DNA of 64,000 nt from Flavobacterium coralii (GCF_019891545.1 NZ_JAHDIU010000003.1:310001-374000); one strand, 5' to 3'. Numbered from the stretch's first letter, positions 8,318 through 17,936 are shown. Notes: a model not told the origin generated them from the letters alone. Translations and numbers: made by a program.

Positions 8318-9453
8318 TGATACAGGGTATTAAATCATATATTGGGCAAAAGCTGGTAAACCTGCAGGGTTGGAAAACCAATCGCAGGATTATTGTTATA
8401 GAAAGCGATGACTGGGGGGGTATTTCTATGCCGTCTAAAGATGCTTACAACAAATTGCTTAAAAGTGGTATAGATGTAGATAAAAACCCTTATTCTAAAT
8501 ATGATTCGCTTGCAAGTACAAGCGACTTCGAAATCCTTTTTGAAACGCTGTCAAAATATAAAGACAAAAATGGCAATTCTCCTGTAATAACAGCTAATAC
8601 AAATGTAGCTAACCCTGAGTTCGAAAAAATAAAAGAATCGGGATTTGAGGAGTATTTTTACGAACCGTTTACAAAAACCCTTGAGAAGTACCCTGAGCAT
8701 AAAAATGCTTTTGCTTTGTGGCAGCAGGGGATAGCCAATAAAATTTTTGTGCCGCAGTTTCACGGGCGTGAACACCTTAATCCGCTGCTTTGGCTCAATG
8801 AACTTAAAGAGGGCAAAAACCCGAAATTAAGATTAGCTTTTGATTTAGGCTGTTTTAACCTTTCTAAAGATGGTTTTCTGCAAAAGTCAAAAATATACAA
8901 TACTGCTTTTTATCCGTATGATGAAGCACAGAGGCAAGCCATGTTTAAAGCAATACCTGTCGGGCTTAATTTATTTGAGGAGCAGCTTGGTTACAGGGCG
9001 GAGTCTTTTATCGCCACCGGATATTTCTGGAACAGTGAAATAGAAAAACTGCTAAGCGAAAACGGCATTACTTCACTACAGGGATTACCCATACAAAAAG
9101 AACCAAAAATTGGAGAGAAACACGGTAAAAAGCTTAACTATACAGGTAAGCATAATAAGCATGGACAGGTTTACCTGGTAAGGAATGCCTTTTTTGAACC
9201 CTCTTTAGAACAGGCAACAGATACTGTATCAGACTGCCTTAACAGGATACAGACGGCATTTGATAATAAAAAACCGGCTATACTTTCTGCGCACAGGTTA
9301 AATTTTATTGGATATATAGATGAGGCTAACCGTACAAAGAATATAGCGTTACTGAATGAATTGCTTGCCGGTATTGTAAAGAAATGGCCTGACGTAGAGT
9401 TTATGTCGTCTAACGAGCTTGCGCAAATTATAAATGCAAAGAAAAATGGCTGA
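8317..9453 (+). CDS. NodB-like polysaccharide deacetylase-family protein, copy 2
   Basis: The 378-residue paralogue of the preceding gene keeps the same metal motifs: ESDDWGG with D31-D32, FHGREHLN with H149 and H153, and SAHRLNFIG near the C-terminus. The centre differs: copy 1 has FVPPNGPFN where this copy has FIATGYFWN, in the position of the third NodB motif, so the two probably act on different sugars or positions. By eye they share roughly 40-45% identity, indicating an old tandem duplication. It lacks a signal peptide. The next glycosyltransferase starts inside its last codons. Confidence 0.72.
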   Translation: MIQGIKSYIGQKLVNLQGWKTNRRIIVIESDDWGGISMPSKDAYNKLLKSGIDVDKNPYSKYDSLASTSDFEILFETLSKYKDKNGNSPVITANTNVANPEFEKIKESGFEEYFYEPFTKTLEKYPEHKNAFALWQQGIANKIFVPQFHGREHLNPLLWLNELKEGKNPKLRLAFDLGCFNLSKDGFLQKSKIYNTAFYPYDEAQRQAMFKAIPVGLNLFEEQLGYRAESFIATGYFWNSEIEKLLSENGITSLQGLPIQKEPKIGEKHGKKLNYTGKHNKHGQVYLVRNAFFEPSLEQATDTVSDCLNRIQTAFDNKKPAILSAHRLNFIGYIDEANRTKNIALLNELLAGIVKKWPDVEFMSSNELAQIINAKKNG

Positions 9454-10603
9454 TAGAAAAGAAGCAGTGAAAACGGTTGTTCATGTTATGGGCTATGACT
9501 CAAAAAAGTTCGGTGGGTTGGAAAGGTACATACTTGACCTTGCCAAAGCTGCTGCACCTAAGGGAATAAAGATTGTTGTAATGTACAATCTTAAACCAAA
9601 GTCTGAAGAGTATCTGCAACAGCTAAAAGAAAATAATATAGAGTTATATGTTGCCAACGCACTAAAGCCTAAAGAATTTTTTAAGGTGTTCTATAAAGTG
9701 ATGAAGCTGCATAAACCAGCCATAATACATTCACATTTTCAGCCTTTGTGGCCCGGCATATTTGGTTACATGCTTGGTTGTAAGCACCGTTGGAACACGA
9801 TAAGGCTCATGTTGGTTGACGAAAACATAAAAGAGGCGGATAACATAAGCCAGCTTAAAAAATCTACGCGCATTTACAGGGCACTGATAAATAAGTTCAA
9901 CACACGTTTTTTTGCTGTATCTAATGCGGTAAACAAGCAGTACACGGCTTTTTATCCGTCACATGCTCACAAATTTGAGGTCTTGCACAATGGTGGTAAG
10001 ACAAATCCTTTCAGTAAAGAAGAGTCGCGTGAAAAACTCGGCTTTAGTAATGATACGTTATATATCTGCTGTATCGCTTTCGCCTCTAAAACAAAAGGTG
10101 TAGATATATTAATTGATGCAGTTAATGAGCTTACAAAAAAAGGCATAAACAAGCCGTTTAAGCTTTGCCTTATCGGGCTTATGGAAGGTGCGGAGATAAC
10201 CAACCAATTAATGGACAGCATAAAAAAATATGGCCTTCAGGACAAGGTAATTAACTTTGGTATTATTAATAATGTACCCGAGGTTTTACCTGCAATGGAC
10301 ATTTTTGTACAGCCTTCACGGTCAGAAAGCCTTTCTAATTCTATAATAGAGGCAGGTTTTGCAGGCGTGCCCGCAATAGGATCTGATGTTGGGGGTATTC
10401 CTGAAGTCATTGTAAATAACGAAACCGGAATGCTTTTCCCTGTGGGGGATTTTAAAGAGCTTGCCAACAAGCTGGAAACGTTGTTAACAAATGATGGCTT
10501 AAGGCTGGAAATGGGTACAAAATCCCGTCAGCACAAAATTGACAACTTCCTGATGCAGGATAAAATTAATACGCTTATCAACTATTACATATCAGCAAAA
10601 TAG
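9446..10603 (+). CDS. Glycosyltransferase family 4
   Basis: I chose ATG 9446 (385 residues); an in-frame ATG at 9434 would add four residues and deepen the overlap with the preceding gene. The N-terminus VVHVMGYDSKKFGGLERYILDLA is a typical GT4 acceptor-side start. The C-terminal domain has the EX7E-type segment SRSESLSNSIIEAGFAGVPAIGSDVGGIPEVI that binds the nucleotide-sugar phosphate. It is a retaining GT-B enzyme of the repeat-unit assembly. Its order in assembly is unknown. Confidence 0.88.
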   Translation: MADRKEAVKTVVHVMGYDSKKFGGLERYILDLAKAAAPKGIKIVVMYNLKPKSEEYLQQLKENNIELYVANALKPKEFFKVFYKVMKLHKPAIIHSHFQPLWPGIFGYMLGCKHRWNTIRLMLVDENIKEADNISQLKKSTRIYRALINKFNTRFFAVSNAVNKQYTAFYPSHAHKFEVLHNGGKTNPFSKEESREKLGFSNDTLYICCIAFASKTKGVDILIDAVNELTKKGINKPFKLCLIGLMEGAEITNQLMDSIKKYGLQDKVINFGIINNVPEVLPAMDIFVQPSRSESLSNSIIEAGFAGVPAIGSDVGGIPEVIVNNETGMLFPVGDFKELANKLETLLTNDGLRLEMGTKSRQHKIDNFLMQDKINTLINYYISAK

Positions 10604-10608
10604 CGGCA

Positions 10609-11715
10609 ATGTCTCACAAATTAAAAATATGCTTTATAATACCTACGGTTAAATCTGGAGGTATCGAAACATACTTGTTGAGGTTCCTTAAATACCTTAA
10701 TAATAGTATGGATGTTACCGTTTTAGTGCGCAATACTAATAAAGATGAACTGTTAGAGGCATATCAAAAAACGGGTGCCCGCATGGTTTTTCAGCCGCTG
10801 GGTAACTTCAATCCCTCTAAAATGATGTGGTATTACCGCTTCTTTAAAGAAAATGCCTTTGATGTTGTATGCGATTTTAATGCTAACTTTGCAGGGCAAA
10901 CCATGATGCTCAGCAAGCTGGCGGGTGTTAAAAAACGCATTACATTTTACAGGCAAAGCAGCCACCTTTTTGTTAACCCCACAAAGTTCAGGATTGCTTA
11001 TTCAAACTTTTTAAACAGGCTGGTATATAAATACAGTACGAATATTTTTGCTAATTCGGCTACGGGCTTAAAGTTCTTTTTTAAAAATGAATACCCTGCC
11101 GACAAACGTTTTGAAGTTATTAAGAACGGAATTGAGCTTGAAGAATATATAAGCCCTGCACCTGAAAGTAAAGAGCAGCTTAGGCAGAAGCTGAACTTAC
11201 CTGCTGATAAGTTTATAATAGGCCATACCGGACGTTTTACCGAGGCAAAAAACCATTATTTTTTGCTTGATGTAGCCAAAAGGCTTATTGATGCGGATAG
11301 TAATATATTTTTTGTACTGATAGGTAATGATACGGATAAGCTATTACCATACATCGAAAAAATAAAAATAAGTGATAATGTCCGGGTGTTAGGTTATAAA
11401 AGCAATATACCGGAGTATCTCAAGGCTTTTGATATGTATTTCTTCCCTTCGGTTACAGAAGGGCAGCCCAATGCCTTAATAGAGGCTATGGTTACAGGCC
11501 TGCCGGTACTTACATCTGATATTGCGGCAATTGCAGAATGCCTGCCACAGGAAGGCCGCCATTGCCTTATAGACCCTTATGATGTAGCGGCTACAGCACA
11601 AAAATTTACTGAATTAAGGAACGACAGTACTGCATATATTTTTAAGGAATATGCTGTAAGTAATTTTGATTCGGGTATCCAGTTTAAAAATTTTAAAGAT
11701 AAATTATCAGGTTAG
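10609..11715 (+). CDS. Glycosyltransferase family 4
   Basis: The 368-residue GT-B protein begins with KICFIIPTVKSGGIETYLLRFL, a classic GT4 start, and contains GHTGRFTEAKNH at the second Rossmann domain and FPSVTEGQPNALIEAMVTGLPVL as the EX7E motif. It starts 5 bases after the previous glycosyltransferase. It is expected to add a hexose-type residue to the lipid-linked repeat unit. The family call is firm and the donor unknown. Confidence 0.88.
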   Translation: MSHKLKICFIIPTVKSGGIETYLLRFLKYLNNSMDVTVLVRNTNKDELLEAYQKTGARMVFQPLGNFNPSKMMWYYRFFKENAFDVVCDFNANFAGQTMMLSKLAGVKKRITFYRQSSHLFVNPTKFRIAYSNFLNRLVYKYSTNIFANSATGLKFFFKNEYPADKRFEVIKNGIELEEYISPAPESKEQLRQKLNLPADKFIIGHTGRFTEAKNHYFLLDVAKRLIDADSNIFFVLIGNDTDKLLPYIEKIKISDNVRVLGYKSNIPEYLKAFDMYFFPSVTEGQPNALIEAMVTGLPVLTSDIAAIAECLPQEGRHCLIDPYDVAATAQKFTELRNDSTAYIFKEYAVSNFDSGIQFKNFKDKLSG

Positions 11716-11719
11716 TAGT

Positions 11720-12889
11720 ATGAGAAAAGTTTTATTTGTTCACGATGGCCCTATGCTATGCAATCTTGATAAGACAGTGTTTTATGGTGTTCACTATAAA
11801 GATGAAATTGTAGAAAGGTATAGTTTTTTTGGAGATGTTGTAAGCTTCCTTATGAGGTATAAGACCATTCCGGATTCAGAAGGTGAAAAATATTCACGAA
11901 TATCACATCCTGCTTTTAACGCTATTGAAGTTCCTGATTACAAGTCTATTCAGTCCAGATTTAAAAAAGGTGAGGCTGAAAAGATTATTGAAAAAGCTGT
12001 AGCAGAACATGATATAATACTATTGCGCCTGCCAAGCGCAAATGGTGTTATTGCTCAAAAATATGCACGTAAATATAATAAGCCTGTTTTTGTTGAGGTT
12101 GTTGCCTGTGTATTTGATGCGCTCTGGAATTATGACTGGAGGGGTAAACTTATTGCACATTATAAAATGTGGAAATATAAACAGCATATAAAAGATTCAG
12201 AACATGTTTTATATGTAACTAAAGATTTTTTACAGGGAAGATACCCTACAAAAGGTAAATCTATAGGTTGTTCGGATGTAATTTTAAAACATTTTGATGA
12301 TTCTATCCTTGAAAAACGCCTTGTAAAGCAAACTTTAGAAGAGCCTGTTATTACATTAGGCACAGTTGCAGCCATTGATGTGCCTTATAAAGGACAGGCA
12401 GATGTTATTAAAGCCTTGTATTTATTAAAACAAAAGGGCAAAACCAATTATATCTATAAAATTGTTGGGCAGGGAAAACCTGATTTATTACAAAACCTGA
12501 TTGATAAATATGAACTTAATGATCAGGTAGAAATTCTGGGCTCATTACCGCATGATAAAGTATTTGACTTTCTTGATTCGCTTTCGCTATACATACAGCC
12601 CAGCAAGCAGGAGGGCTTACCCCGTTCTGTAATTGAGGCAATAAGCAGGGCGTGCCCTGTACTGGCTACCAATATTGCAGGGAATCCTGAGCTTGTAGAC
12701 CCTGATGCATTGTATAAGGCAGGTGACATAAAAAAATTAGTAAGTTTGCTGTCTGATTATGATAATCTTCCTTTGGAAAAGTGGGCTACAAACAATTTTG
12801 AAAGGGCGCATAACTTCACCGCTGAAAAGCTAACCAGCCAAAGGCTGAATTTTTATATGAAATTTTTAAAAGATAACAATATTGAATAA
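11720..12889 (+). CDS. Glycosyltransferase family 4
   Basis: ATG 11720 is preferred because it starts the expected MRKVLFVHDGPM strand 4 bases after the upstream stop; an upstream in-frame ATG at 11666 would place 18 extra residues inside the previous gene. The 389-residue chain ends with a GT4 C-terminal domain: LGTVAAIDVPYKGQADVIKAL, then QPSKQEGLPRSVIEAIS with the EX7E glutamates. The gene and the acyltransferase after it look more A+T-rich than the flanking genes. It is a probable repeat-unit glycosyltransferase. Confidence 0.87.
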   Translation: MRKVLFVHDGPMLCNLDKTVFYGVHYKDEIVERYSFFGDVVSFLMRYKTIPDSEGEKYSRISHPAFNAIEVPDYKSIQSRFKKGEAEKIIEKAVAEHDIILLRLPSANGVIAQKYARKYNKPVFVEVVACVFDALWNYDWRGKLIAHYKMWKYKQHIKDSEHVLYVTKDFLQGRYPTKGKSIGCSDVILKHFDDSILEKRLVKQTLEEPVITLGTVAAIDVPYKGQADVIKALYLLKQKGKTNYIYKIVGQGKPDLLQNLIDKYELNDQVEILGSLPHDKVFDFLDSLSLYIQPSKQEGLPRSVIEAISRACPVLATNIAGNPELVDPDALYKAGDIKKLVSLLSDYDNLPLEKWATNNFERAHNFTAEKLTSQRLNFYMKFLKDNNIE

Positions 12890-12900
12890 AGAACTACTTA

Positions 12901-13998
12901 ATGCACAAATTACCTAATCTATATTTTTTACGCTTTTTTTTAGCAATTACCGTTGTAATTTATCATTTGCCTATTACGAGTAGAAGAATAGGCGTACCTG
13001 AGTTTGACGATATATCATTTATCCACAAAGGGGGAGTTGCCGTATTTTACTTTTTTTCATTATCAGGATTTTTGATTATCCGCAATTTATATTTAGAATA
13101 CAAGCGAACGGAAACAATTGACCTGAAAAAGTTCTTTGGGAGGCGTATAGGCAGGCTTTGGCCGGTTTACTATCTTGTTATTGTGCTGGGGCTTTTTATA
13201 CAGCAAGTTTTAATACCGTTGTTAGGTGTTGGGTATCAATTAGATTATAGTGTTAAAGAGCTTTTGCTGTATTATGTTTTTTTTCTTCCTAATGTGTTCA
13301 ATGACATGCACAAAGTGGGGGGAATTTTAAATATAACCTGGTCTATAGGTATAGAAGAGCAATTCTATTTATTATTTCCACTGATTTTTTTGATATTCAG
13401 AAAAAATATTAAGCTGGCACTATCCATATTGTTAGTTATTTTAATAAGTATATTATTTGTTTACAAGGCATTTTACAGGTACGAAAACTTTTATTTTTAT
13501 TTTATACTTGCAGGCCTTTTTGCAATACTTGCCGAAGAAGGTAAATTGAATTTTATGAAAAGCAAATTGCTGAGGATAGTACTAATTGTATTATTTCTCG
13601 CATCATTTTTCACAGATATTTTTGTTTTTCGCGATGTCAGGTACACCCACATGGCAAATTTAATTATTTCGAACCTGCTTATTGTTTCGTTAGCTTATTA
13701 TCCAATTATAGTGCTCGATAAGTTGAAATTAAACTACTTGGGCGAAATATCATACGGTATTTACATGTACCATATGATTGTAACAACATTTTATCTTTAT
13801 GCTGTTAAGCAGTTTAATTTAGCAAAATATTTTGGAGAGGGTTTACTAATCGTAATCAACAATATAATCATAATTGCAGTTACACTTTTTGTATCTCATC
13901 TTTCATACAGGTATTTTGAAACATTATTCTACAAGAAAAGGCTGCGTATTCCATTTAAAGAAAAGTTTGCAAGAGTAGGCAGGATATTCAGCAGATAA
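12901..13998 (+). CDS. Acyltransferase 3 family (OafA/YrhL-like)
   Basis: The 365-residue polytopic membrane protein begins LPNLYFLRFFLAITVVIYHLP, the acyltransferase-3 signature with the conserved R and H. It continues with FFGRRIGRLWPVYYLV and SIGIEEQFYLLFP, both diagnostic of the family. These enzymes O-acylate exported or lipid-linked glycans using acyl-CoA from the cytoplasm. It closes the first run of the operon; about 100 bases and a promoter-like sequence separate it from the next gene. It probably acetylates the polysaccharide. Confidence 0.87.
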   Translation: MHKLPNLYFLRFFLAITVVIYHLPITSRRIGVPEFDDISFIHKGGVAVFYFFSLSGFLIIRNLYLEYKRTETIDLKKFFGRRIGRLWPVYYLVIVLGLFIQQVLIPLLGVGYQLDYSVKELLLYYVFFLPNVFNDMHKVGGILNITWSIGIEEQFYLLFPLIFLIFRKNIKLALSILLVILISILFVYKAFYRYENFYFYFILAGLFAILAEEGKLNFMKSKLLRIVLIVLFLASFFTDIFVFRDVRYTHMANLIISNLLIVSLAYYPIIVLDKLKLNYLGEISYGIYMYHMIVTTFYLYAVKQFNLAKYFGEGLLIVINNIIIIAVTLFVSHLSYRYFETLFYKKRLRIPFKEKFARVGRIFSR

Positions 13999-14059
13999 TA
14001 GCATACATTTAATAGAGCAGCAATATGCCCACTCTATTTACATTTTTATAAAATGCAGG

Positions 14060-14092
14060 TTGTAGCTGCACTGTTTTTTTTAACTAAGTTTG
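14060..14092 (+). promoter_or_regulatory. Bacteroidota-type promoter, possibly leaderless
   Basis: TTG at 14060-14062 and TAAGTTTG at 14085-14092 are separated by 22 bases, matching the Flavobacterium -33/-7 consensus (TTG, TANNTTTG). Only CTCT separates the -7 element from the ATG at 14097, so transcription would begin at or next to the start codon. It starts the second part of the polysaccharide locus. Confidence 0.55.
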
Positions 14093-14096
14093 CTCT

Positions 14097-15215
14097 ATGA
14101 AAAAAAAGGTACTTTTTACTGCTTCTATAGCAAAACATTTGCTAAGGTTTCATTTACCTTACCTGCAATGGTTTCAGGAGCAGGGATATGAAACCCATGT
14201 AGCTTGCGAAGGAGACGAAAAGGTGCCGTATGTTGATAAACAATGGAACGTTCCTTTTATCAGAAGCCCTTTTTCAGCAGGCCATATAAAGGCATACAAG
14301 AAATTAAAAGCGATAATTGACAGCGAAAAATATGCAATGGTTCACTGCCATACACCAATGGCAAGTATTGTAACCAGGTTAGCAGCAAAAGATGCAAGAA
14401 AAAAAGGGACTAAGGTTTTATATACCGCCCATGGTTTCCATTTTTATAAAGGTGCCTCTTTAATAAACTGGCTTACATACTATCCTGTAGAAATTCTTGC
14501 AAGTGCACAAGCTGACGCTATTATAACAATTAATAGCGAAGACTATAACAGGATAAAAGAAAAAGGGAGCAAAAAAACTGAATATTTCCTTATTCCCGGA
14601 ATTGGTGTTTCAAAGAATAAGTTTTTCCCGGTAGAGAATGATGAAAAAACAAGATTAAGAGCAAACAAAGGGTTTAAACCCGAAGATGTTATAGCGGTTT
14701 ATGCTGCGGAGTTTATACACAGAAAAAACCATCAGTTTTTAATTGAAGCTATTTCAAAGCATAAAGAAGAATTTCCTGATCTGAAACTACTTTTTTGCGG
14801 AAGAGGGGTTTTAAGTGAGAAGATGGAAGCATTTGTGCGCGAAAAGAATTTAGGATCTGTCATTTTATTTATGGGATTCAGGAATGATATTGATGAAATA
14901 TTTAAAATGGCAGACATAGGGGTTTCTTCGAGCAGGCAGGAAGGGCTGGGGCTTAACCTTGTAGAAGAAATGATGTGCGAATTACCTATTTTAGCCACTG
15001 TTGACAGAGGCCATAAGGAAATTATAAGGCACGGTGTAAACGGGTATTTATTTGCACAGCAAAATGAATCAGAATTTATTAAATATTTAAAAGAACTTTA
15101 TACTAACAAACAGCTTAGAAAAGATTTTGGTAAAGAGTCTGCAGCAATAGCGGAAAATTTTGAGGTAACAAATTCACTCGCTGTTATGGCTTCAATATAT
15201 AAAAAGTTTCTATAA
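14097..15215 (+). CDS. Glycosyltransferase family 4 (PglA/CapM-like)
   Basis: The 372-residue protein starts [23 protein letters not shown] and contains [15 protein letters not shown] and [12 protein letters not shown], motifs of the EpsD/PglA/CapM group that often adds the second sugar to an undecaprenyl-diphospho-amino-sugar. The EX7E region is [23 protein letters not shown]. The next gene, the initiating phosphoglycosyl transferase, overlaps its last base, which supports a second-sugar role. Substrate identity is inferred. Confidence 0.87.
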   Translation: MKKKVLFTASIAKHLLRFHLPYLQWFQEQGYETHVACEGDEKVPYVDKQWNVPFIRSPFSAGHIKAYKKLKAIIDSEKYAMVHCHTPMASIVTRLAAKDARKKGTKVLYTAHGFHFYKGASLINWLTYYPVEILASAQADAIITINSEDYNRIKEKGSKKTEYFLIPGIGVSKNKFFPVENDEKTRLRANKGFKPEDVIAVYAAEFIHRKNHQFLIEAISKHKEEFPDLKLLFCGRGVLSEKMEAFVREKNLGSVILFMGFRNDIDEIFKMADIGVSSSRQEGLGLNLVEEMMCELPILATVDRGHKEIIRHGVNGYLFAQQNESEFIKYLKELYTNKQLRKDFGKESAAIAENFEVTNSLAVMASIYKKFL

Positions 15216-15835
15216 TGATATACGCGGGATTTTTAAAACCACTTTCAGATTTTTTGATAGCCTTTGCGGTACTGCTTTTGGCATCGCCTGTTTTACTGGT
15301 GCTTATAATACTGCTAGCCATTTTTAACCAGGGCAGTATATTTTTCTTCCAGGACCGTCCGGGTAAGCATGGCAAGGTGTTCAGGGTAATAAAATTCAAA
15401 ACCATGAACGACAGGAAAGATGCTAACGGCAACCTGTTGCCGGATGAGGTAAGGCTTACCAAAGTAGGCAAATTTATCCGTACCACCTCTTTAGACGAGC
15501 TTCCGCAGCTTATAAATGTGGTTAAGGGAGATATGAGCCTTGTTGGCCCAAGGCCGCTGCTTGTTAAATACCTGCCCCTGTATAATGCAAGGCAGGCGCG
15601 CCGCCATGAGGTAAAGCCCGGCATTACCGGATGGGCACAGGTAAACGGTAGGAATGCCATATCATGGGAGCAGAAATTTGAATATGATGTATATTATGTG
15701 GACAACCTCTCTTTTGCGTTAGATTTAAAAATTATATATTTAACAGTGCTTAAGGTTATAAAGCGCAGTGACATTAACACGCAGGGCGTGGCAACAACAA
15801 TACCTTTTACAGGGACTAAAGAAAATAATACTTAA
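15215..15835 (+). CDS. Initiating phosphoglycosyl transferase (PglC-like, monotopic)
   Basis: The 206-residue protein has one N-terminal re-entrant hydrophobic helix (about residues 10-35), then FKTMND, a catalytic Asp-Glu dyad in [19 protein letters not shown] and the GPRPLL motif. All are hallmarks of the bacterial sugar transferase family (PglC and the catalytic domain of WbaP). It transfers a phospho-sugar from a UDP-sugar to undecaprenyl phosphate and so begins the repeat unit. Its position beside the PglD/PglE/PglF-like genes suggests a 2,4-diamino-2,4,6-trideoxy sugar as the first residue. Confidence 0.9.
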   Translation: MIYAGFLKPLSDFLIAFAVLLLASPVLLVLIILLAIFNQGSIFFFQDRPGKHGKVFRVIKFKTMNDRKDANGNLLPDEVRLTKVGKFIRTTSLDELPQLINVVKGDMSLVGPRPLLVKYLPLYNARQARRHEVKPGITGWAQVNGRNAISWEQKFEYDVYYVDNLSFALDLKIIYLTVLKVIKRSDINTQGVATTIPFTGTKENNT

Positions 15836-15848
15836 AAACATACCAATC

Positions 15849-16073
15849 ATGGAAGAAAAATTTATTGATGCTCTTAAAGAAGCCCTTGAAATGGAAGATC
15901 AGGAAGTGAACTTTAGTGATAACTTCAGGGATTATGATACATGGGATTCGTTAAGCAGGCTATCGCTTATAGCTGTTTTAGACAGTGAGTTTGATGTACA
16001 GATAGAAGATGCTGAATTTGCAAAACTGGTAACAGTAGAAGATTTATATAACGCTGTTGCCGCTAAACAATAA
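15849..16073 (+). CDS. Dedicated acyl carrier protein
   Basis: The 74-residue acidic protein has the phosphopantetheine-attachment motif DSLS with S34 (TWDSLSRL). ATG 15849 is chosen because it gives a standard ACP length and starts 13 bases after the upstream stop; a longer in-frame reading overlaps that gene. An ACP within a polysaccharide locus, directly before a KAS III and an SDR reductase, indicates a private acyl chain made on this carrier instead of the housekeeping ACP. Confidence 0.9.
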   Translation: MEEKFIDALKEALEMEDQEVNFSDNFRDYDTWDSLSRLSLIAVLDSEFDVQIEDAEFAKLVTVEDLYNAVAAKQ

Positions 16074-16082
16074 TAATAAACT

Positions 16083-17141
16083 ATGGCTTTACTGGAGTTT
16101 AAAAATATCGGGATAAAAGGAATTGCCGCGGCAGTGCCCAAAACAGTTATAAATAACTATGAATATACCCGTTATTTTCCTGCCGAAGATGTAAAGGATA
16201 TTGTAGATAAAGTGGGTATTTATGAAAGAAGGTTTGCGGATGAAGATACATGTGCGTCAGACCTTTGTTATCATGCTGCCGAAAAGCTTATCGAAGATAT
16301 GCAGATAGACAGGAGCGAAATAGACCTTTTGGTGTTTGTATCGCAAACGGCAGATTACCGCATGCCCGCAACATCAATTATATTGCAGGACAGGCTGGGG
16401 CTCGGTAAAAACACCATAGCTTTTGATGTTAACCTGGGTTGCTCAGGGTTTGTTTACGGGCTATCCATTGTTTATAATTTTGTGCAGCAGCAGGGCATAC
16501 GCAAGGCACTGCTTTTAGATGGCGAAACCCGTTCGCGTGTTTACAGCCCTAAAGACAGGAAAACTGCCTTTTTGTTTGGAGACGGCGGTATTGCTGCCCT
16601 TATAGAGAAAGACGAAGCCTTTGGCAAAAGCTGGTTCTCGTTGAATTCTGACGGCTCACGTTCTTCACTTATAAAAATGGATGCCGGGGGCTACAGGAAT
16701 CCCAGCACACCCGAAACACTTAAAGAAAAAGTAGTTGATGAGCATGGCAACATCCGTACGGATGAGCACGGCTACATGAACGGTGCCGATGTGTTTAATT
16801 TTGTATTGGCAGAAGTGCCGAAGGACATAAAGAAAACTTTTGCTTATGCCGAAGCGGATATGAGCAGGCCTGACTTTTTTGTTTTCCACCAAGCAAACAG
16901 CTACATGAACGAATATTTACAGAAAAAATTAAAGCTGGATGCCGAAAAAGTACCTGCATCCGTAGGTAAGTTTGGCAATACCTCGTCGGTTTCCATACCG
17001 CTCACAATAGTATCAGAGCTGCAGGGCAGGCTTCAGGGCGAAAAAGAGCTGTTCTTGTGCGGCTTTGGTGTGGGCATGTCATGGGCATCTGCACTAATAA
17101 AAACCAATAACTGCCATGTTAGCGATATAGTAGAAATATGA
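16083..17141 (+). CDS. 3-oxoacyl-ACP synthase III family protein (FabH-like)
   Basis: The 352-residue thiolase-fold protein keeps the FabH catalytic triad: C120 in LGCSGF, H269 in FHQAN and N299 in FGNTSS. KAS III enzymes condense an acyl-CoA starter with malonyl-ACP to give a 3-oxoacyl-ACP. It lies between the ACP and the SDR reductase and overlaps the latter by 4 bases. I infer that it makes the acyl group later placed on an amino sugar rather than acting in membrane lipid synthesis. Confidence 0.88.
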   Translation: MALLEFKNIGIKGIAAAVPKTVINNYEYTRYFPAEDVKDIVDKVGIYERRFADEDTCASDLCYHAAEKLIEDMQIDRSEIDLLVFVSQTADYRMPATSIILQDRLGLGKNTIAFDVNLGCSGFVYGLSIVYNFVQQQGIRKALLLDGETRSRVYSPKDRKTAFLFGDGGIAALIEKDEAFGKSWFSLNSDGSRSSLIKMDAGGYRNPSTPETLKEKVVDEHGNIRTDEHGYMNGADVFNFVLAEVPKDIKKTFAYAEADMSRPDFFVFHQANSYMNEYLQKKLKLDAEKVPASVGKFGNTSSVSIPLTIVSELQGRLQGEKELFLCGFGVGMSWASALIKTNNCHVSDIVEI

Positions 17142-17911
17142 ACGAAGCAGTAAAAGCTTTTCAGCTTAATGGTAAAGTTATAGCAGTTACCGGTGCATCA
17201 TCCGGTATTGGCAGGCAGATAGCAATAACCTGCAGTAAACTTGGCGCCACACTGGTGCTTTTTGGCAGGAACCGCGAAAGGTTACAGGAAACACTTGATC
17301 ATACTGATGAGCCACAGCGCCATTTAATTTTTGATCTTGATATAAACGACTCAGGGCTTGTTGCCGATGCAATAAAGCAGGCTGTTGCGCAAAAAGGTGC
17401 ATTCAGCGGGCTTGTTAACTGTGCAGGCGTATCGCCAACCATGCCGCTCCGCGCTACAACCGAAGCTAAAATGCAGGAAGTTTTTAATACAAATGTTATT
17501 GCAGCCATGAGCTTAACAAAAGCAATATGTAAAGCTTCTAACAGTAGTCCTGATGGTGCCAGCGTGGTGTTTGTAGCCTCTGTAATGGGCACTGTGGGCG
17601 AAATGGGCAAATCGTTATATGGCATGAGCAAAGGTGCTCTTATTGCCGGGGCAAAGTCGCTGGCTGTAGAGTATGCCTCAAAAAACATCCGTTTCAATAC
17701 CATATCGCCGGGTGTAGTGGTAACGCCTATGTCTATGTCTTCAGAATATAGTAAGGATGAGCAAAAGCTGCAGTTCGTAACCGGGCTGCACCCGCTTGGG
17801 CTTGGCAAACCCGAAGATATAGCTAACGGTGCTGCTTTCTTACTTTCTGATGCCTCGCGCTGGATTACCGGAACCGACATTATAATAGATGGCGGTTACA
17901 CAGCAAAATAG
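17138..17911 (+). CDS. SDR-family 3-oxoacyl-ACP reductase-like protein
   Basis: The 257-residue classical short-chain dehydrogenase has the cofactor motif TGASSGIG at residues 18-25, N118, and the catalytic S148, Y161 and K165 (YGMSK). The FabG-like length and C-terminal ITGTDIIIDGGYTAK tail fit reduction of a 3-oxoacyl-ACP. Overlap with the KAS III gene (ATGA-type) indicates coupling. Reduction of the ketoacyl chain to a 3-hydroxyacyl chain is the most economical role, though a sugar ketone substrate cannot be excluded. Confidence 0.85.
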   Translation: MNEAVKAFQLNGKVIAVTGASSGIGRQIAITCSKLGATLVLFGRNRERLQETLDHTDEPQRHLIFDLDINDSGLVADAIKQAVAQKGAFSGLVNCAGVSPTMPLRATTEAKMQEVFNTNVIAAMSLTKAICKASNSSPDGASVVFVASVMGTVGEMGKSLYGMSKGALIAGAKSLAVEYASKNIRFNTISPGVVVTPMSMSSEYSKDEQKLQFVTGLHPLGLGKPEDIANGAAFLLSDASRWITGTDIIIDGGYTAK

Positions 17912-17936
17912 CAAATAAACCAACCTTATCAACCCA

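Noticed and set aside
11666-11719. Upstream start for the third GT4 gene
   Set aside because: It overlaps the previous gene, and ATG 11720 gives the expected N-terminal strand.
17299-17880. Long minus-strand reading frame opposite the SDR gene
   Set aside because: It mirrors a clear SDR protein with complete catalytic residues and shows no domain of its own.
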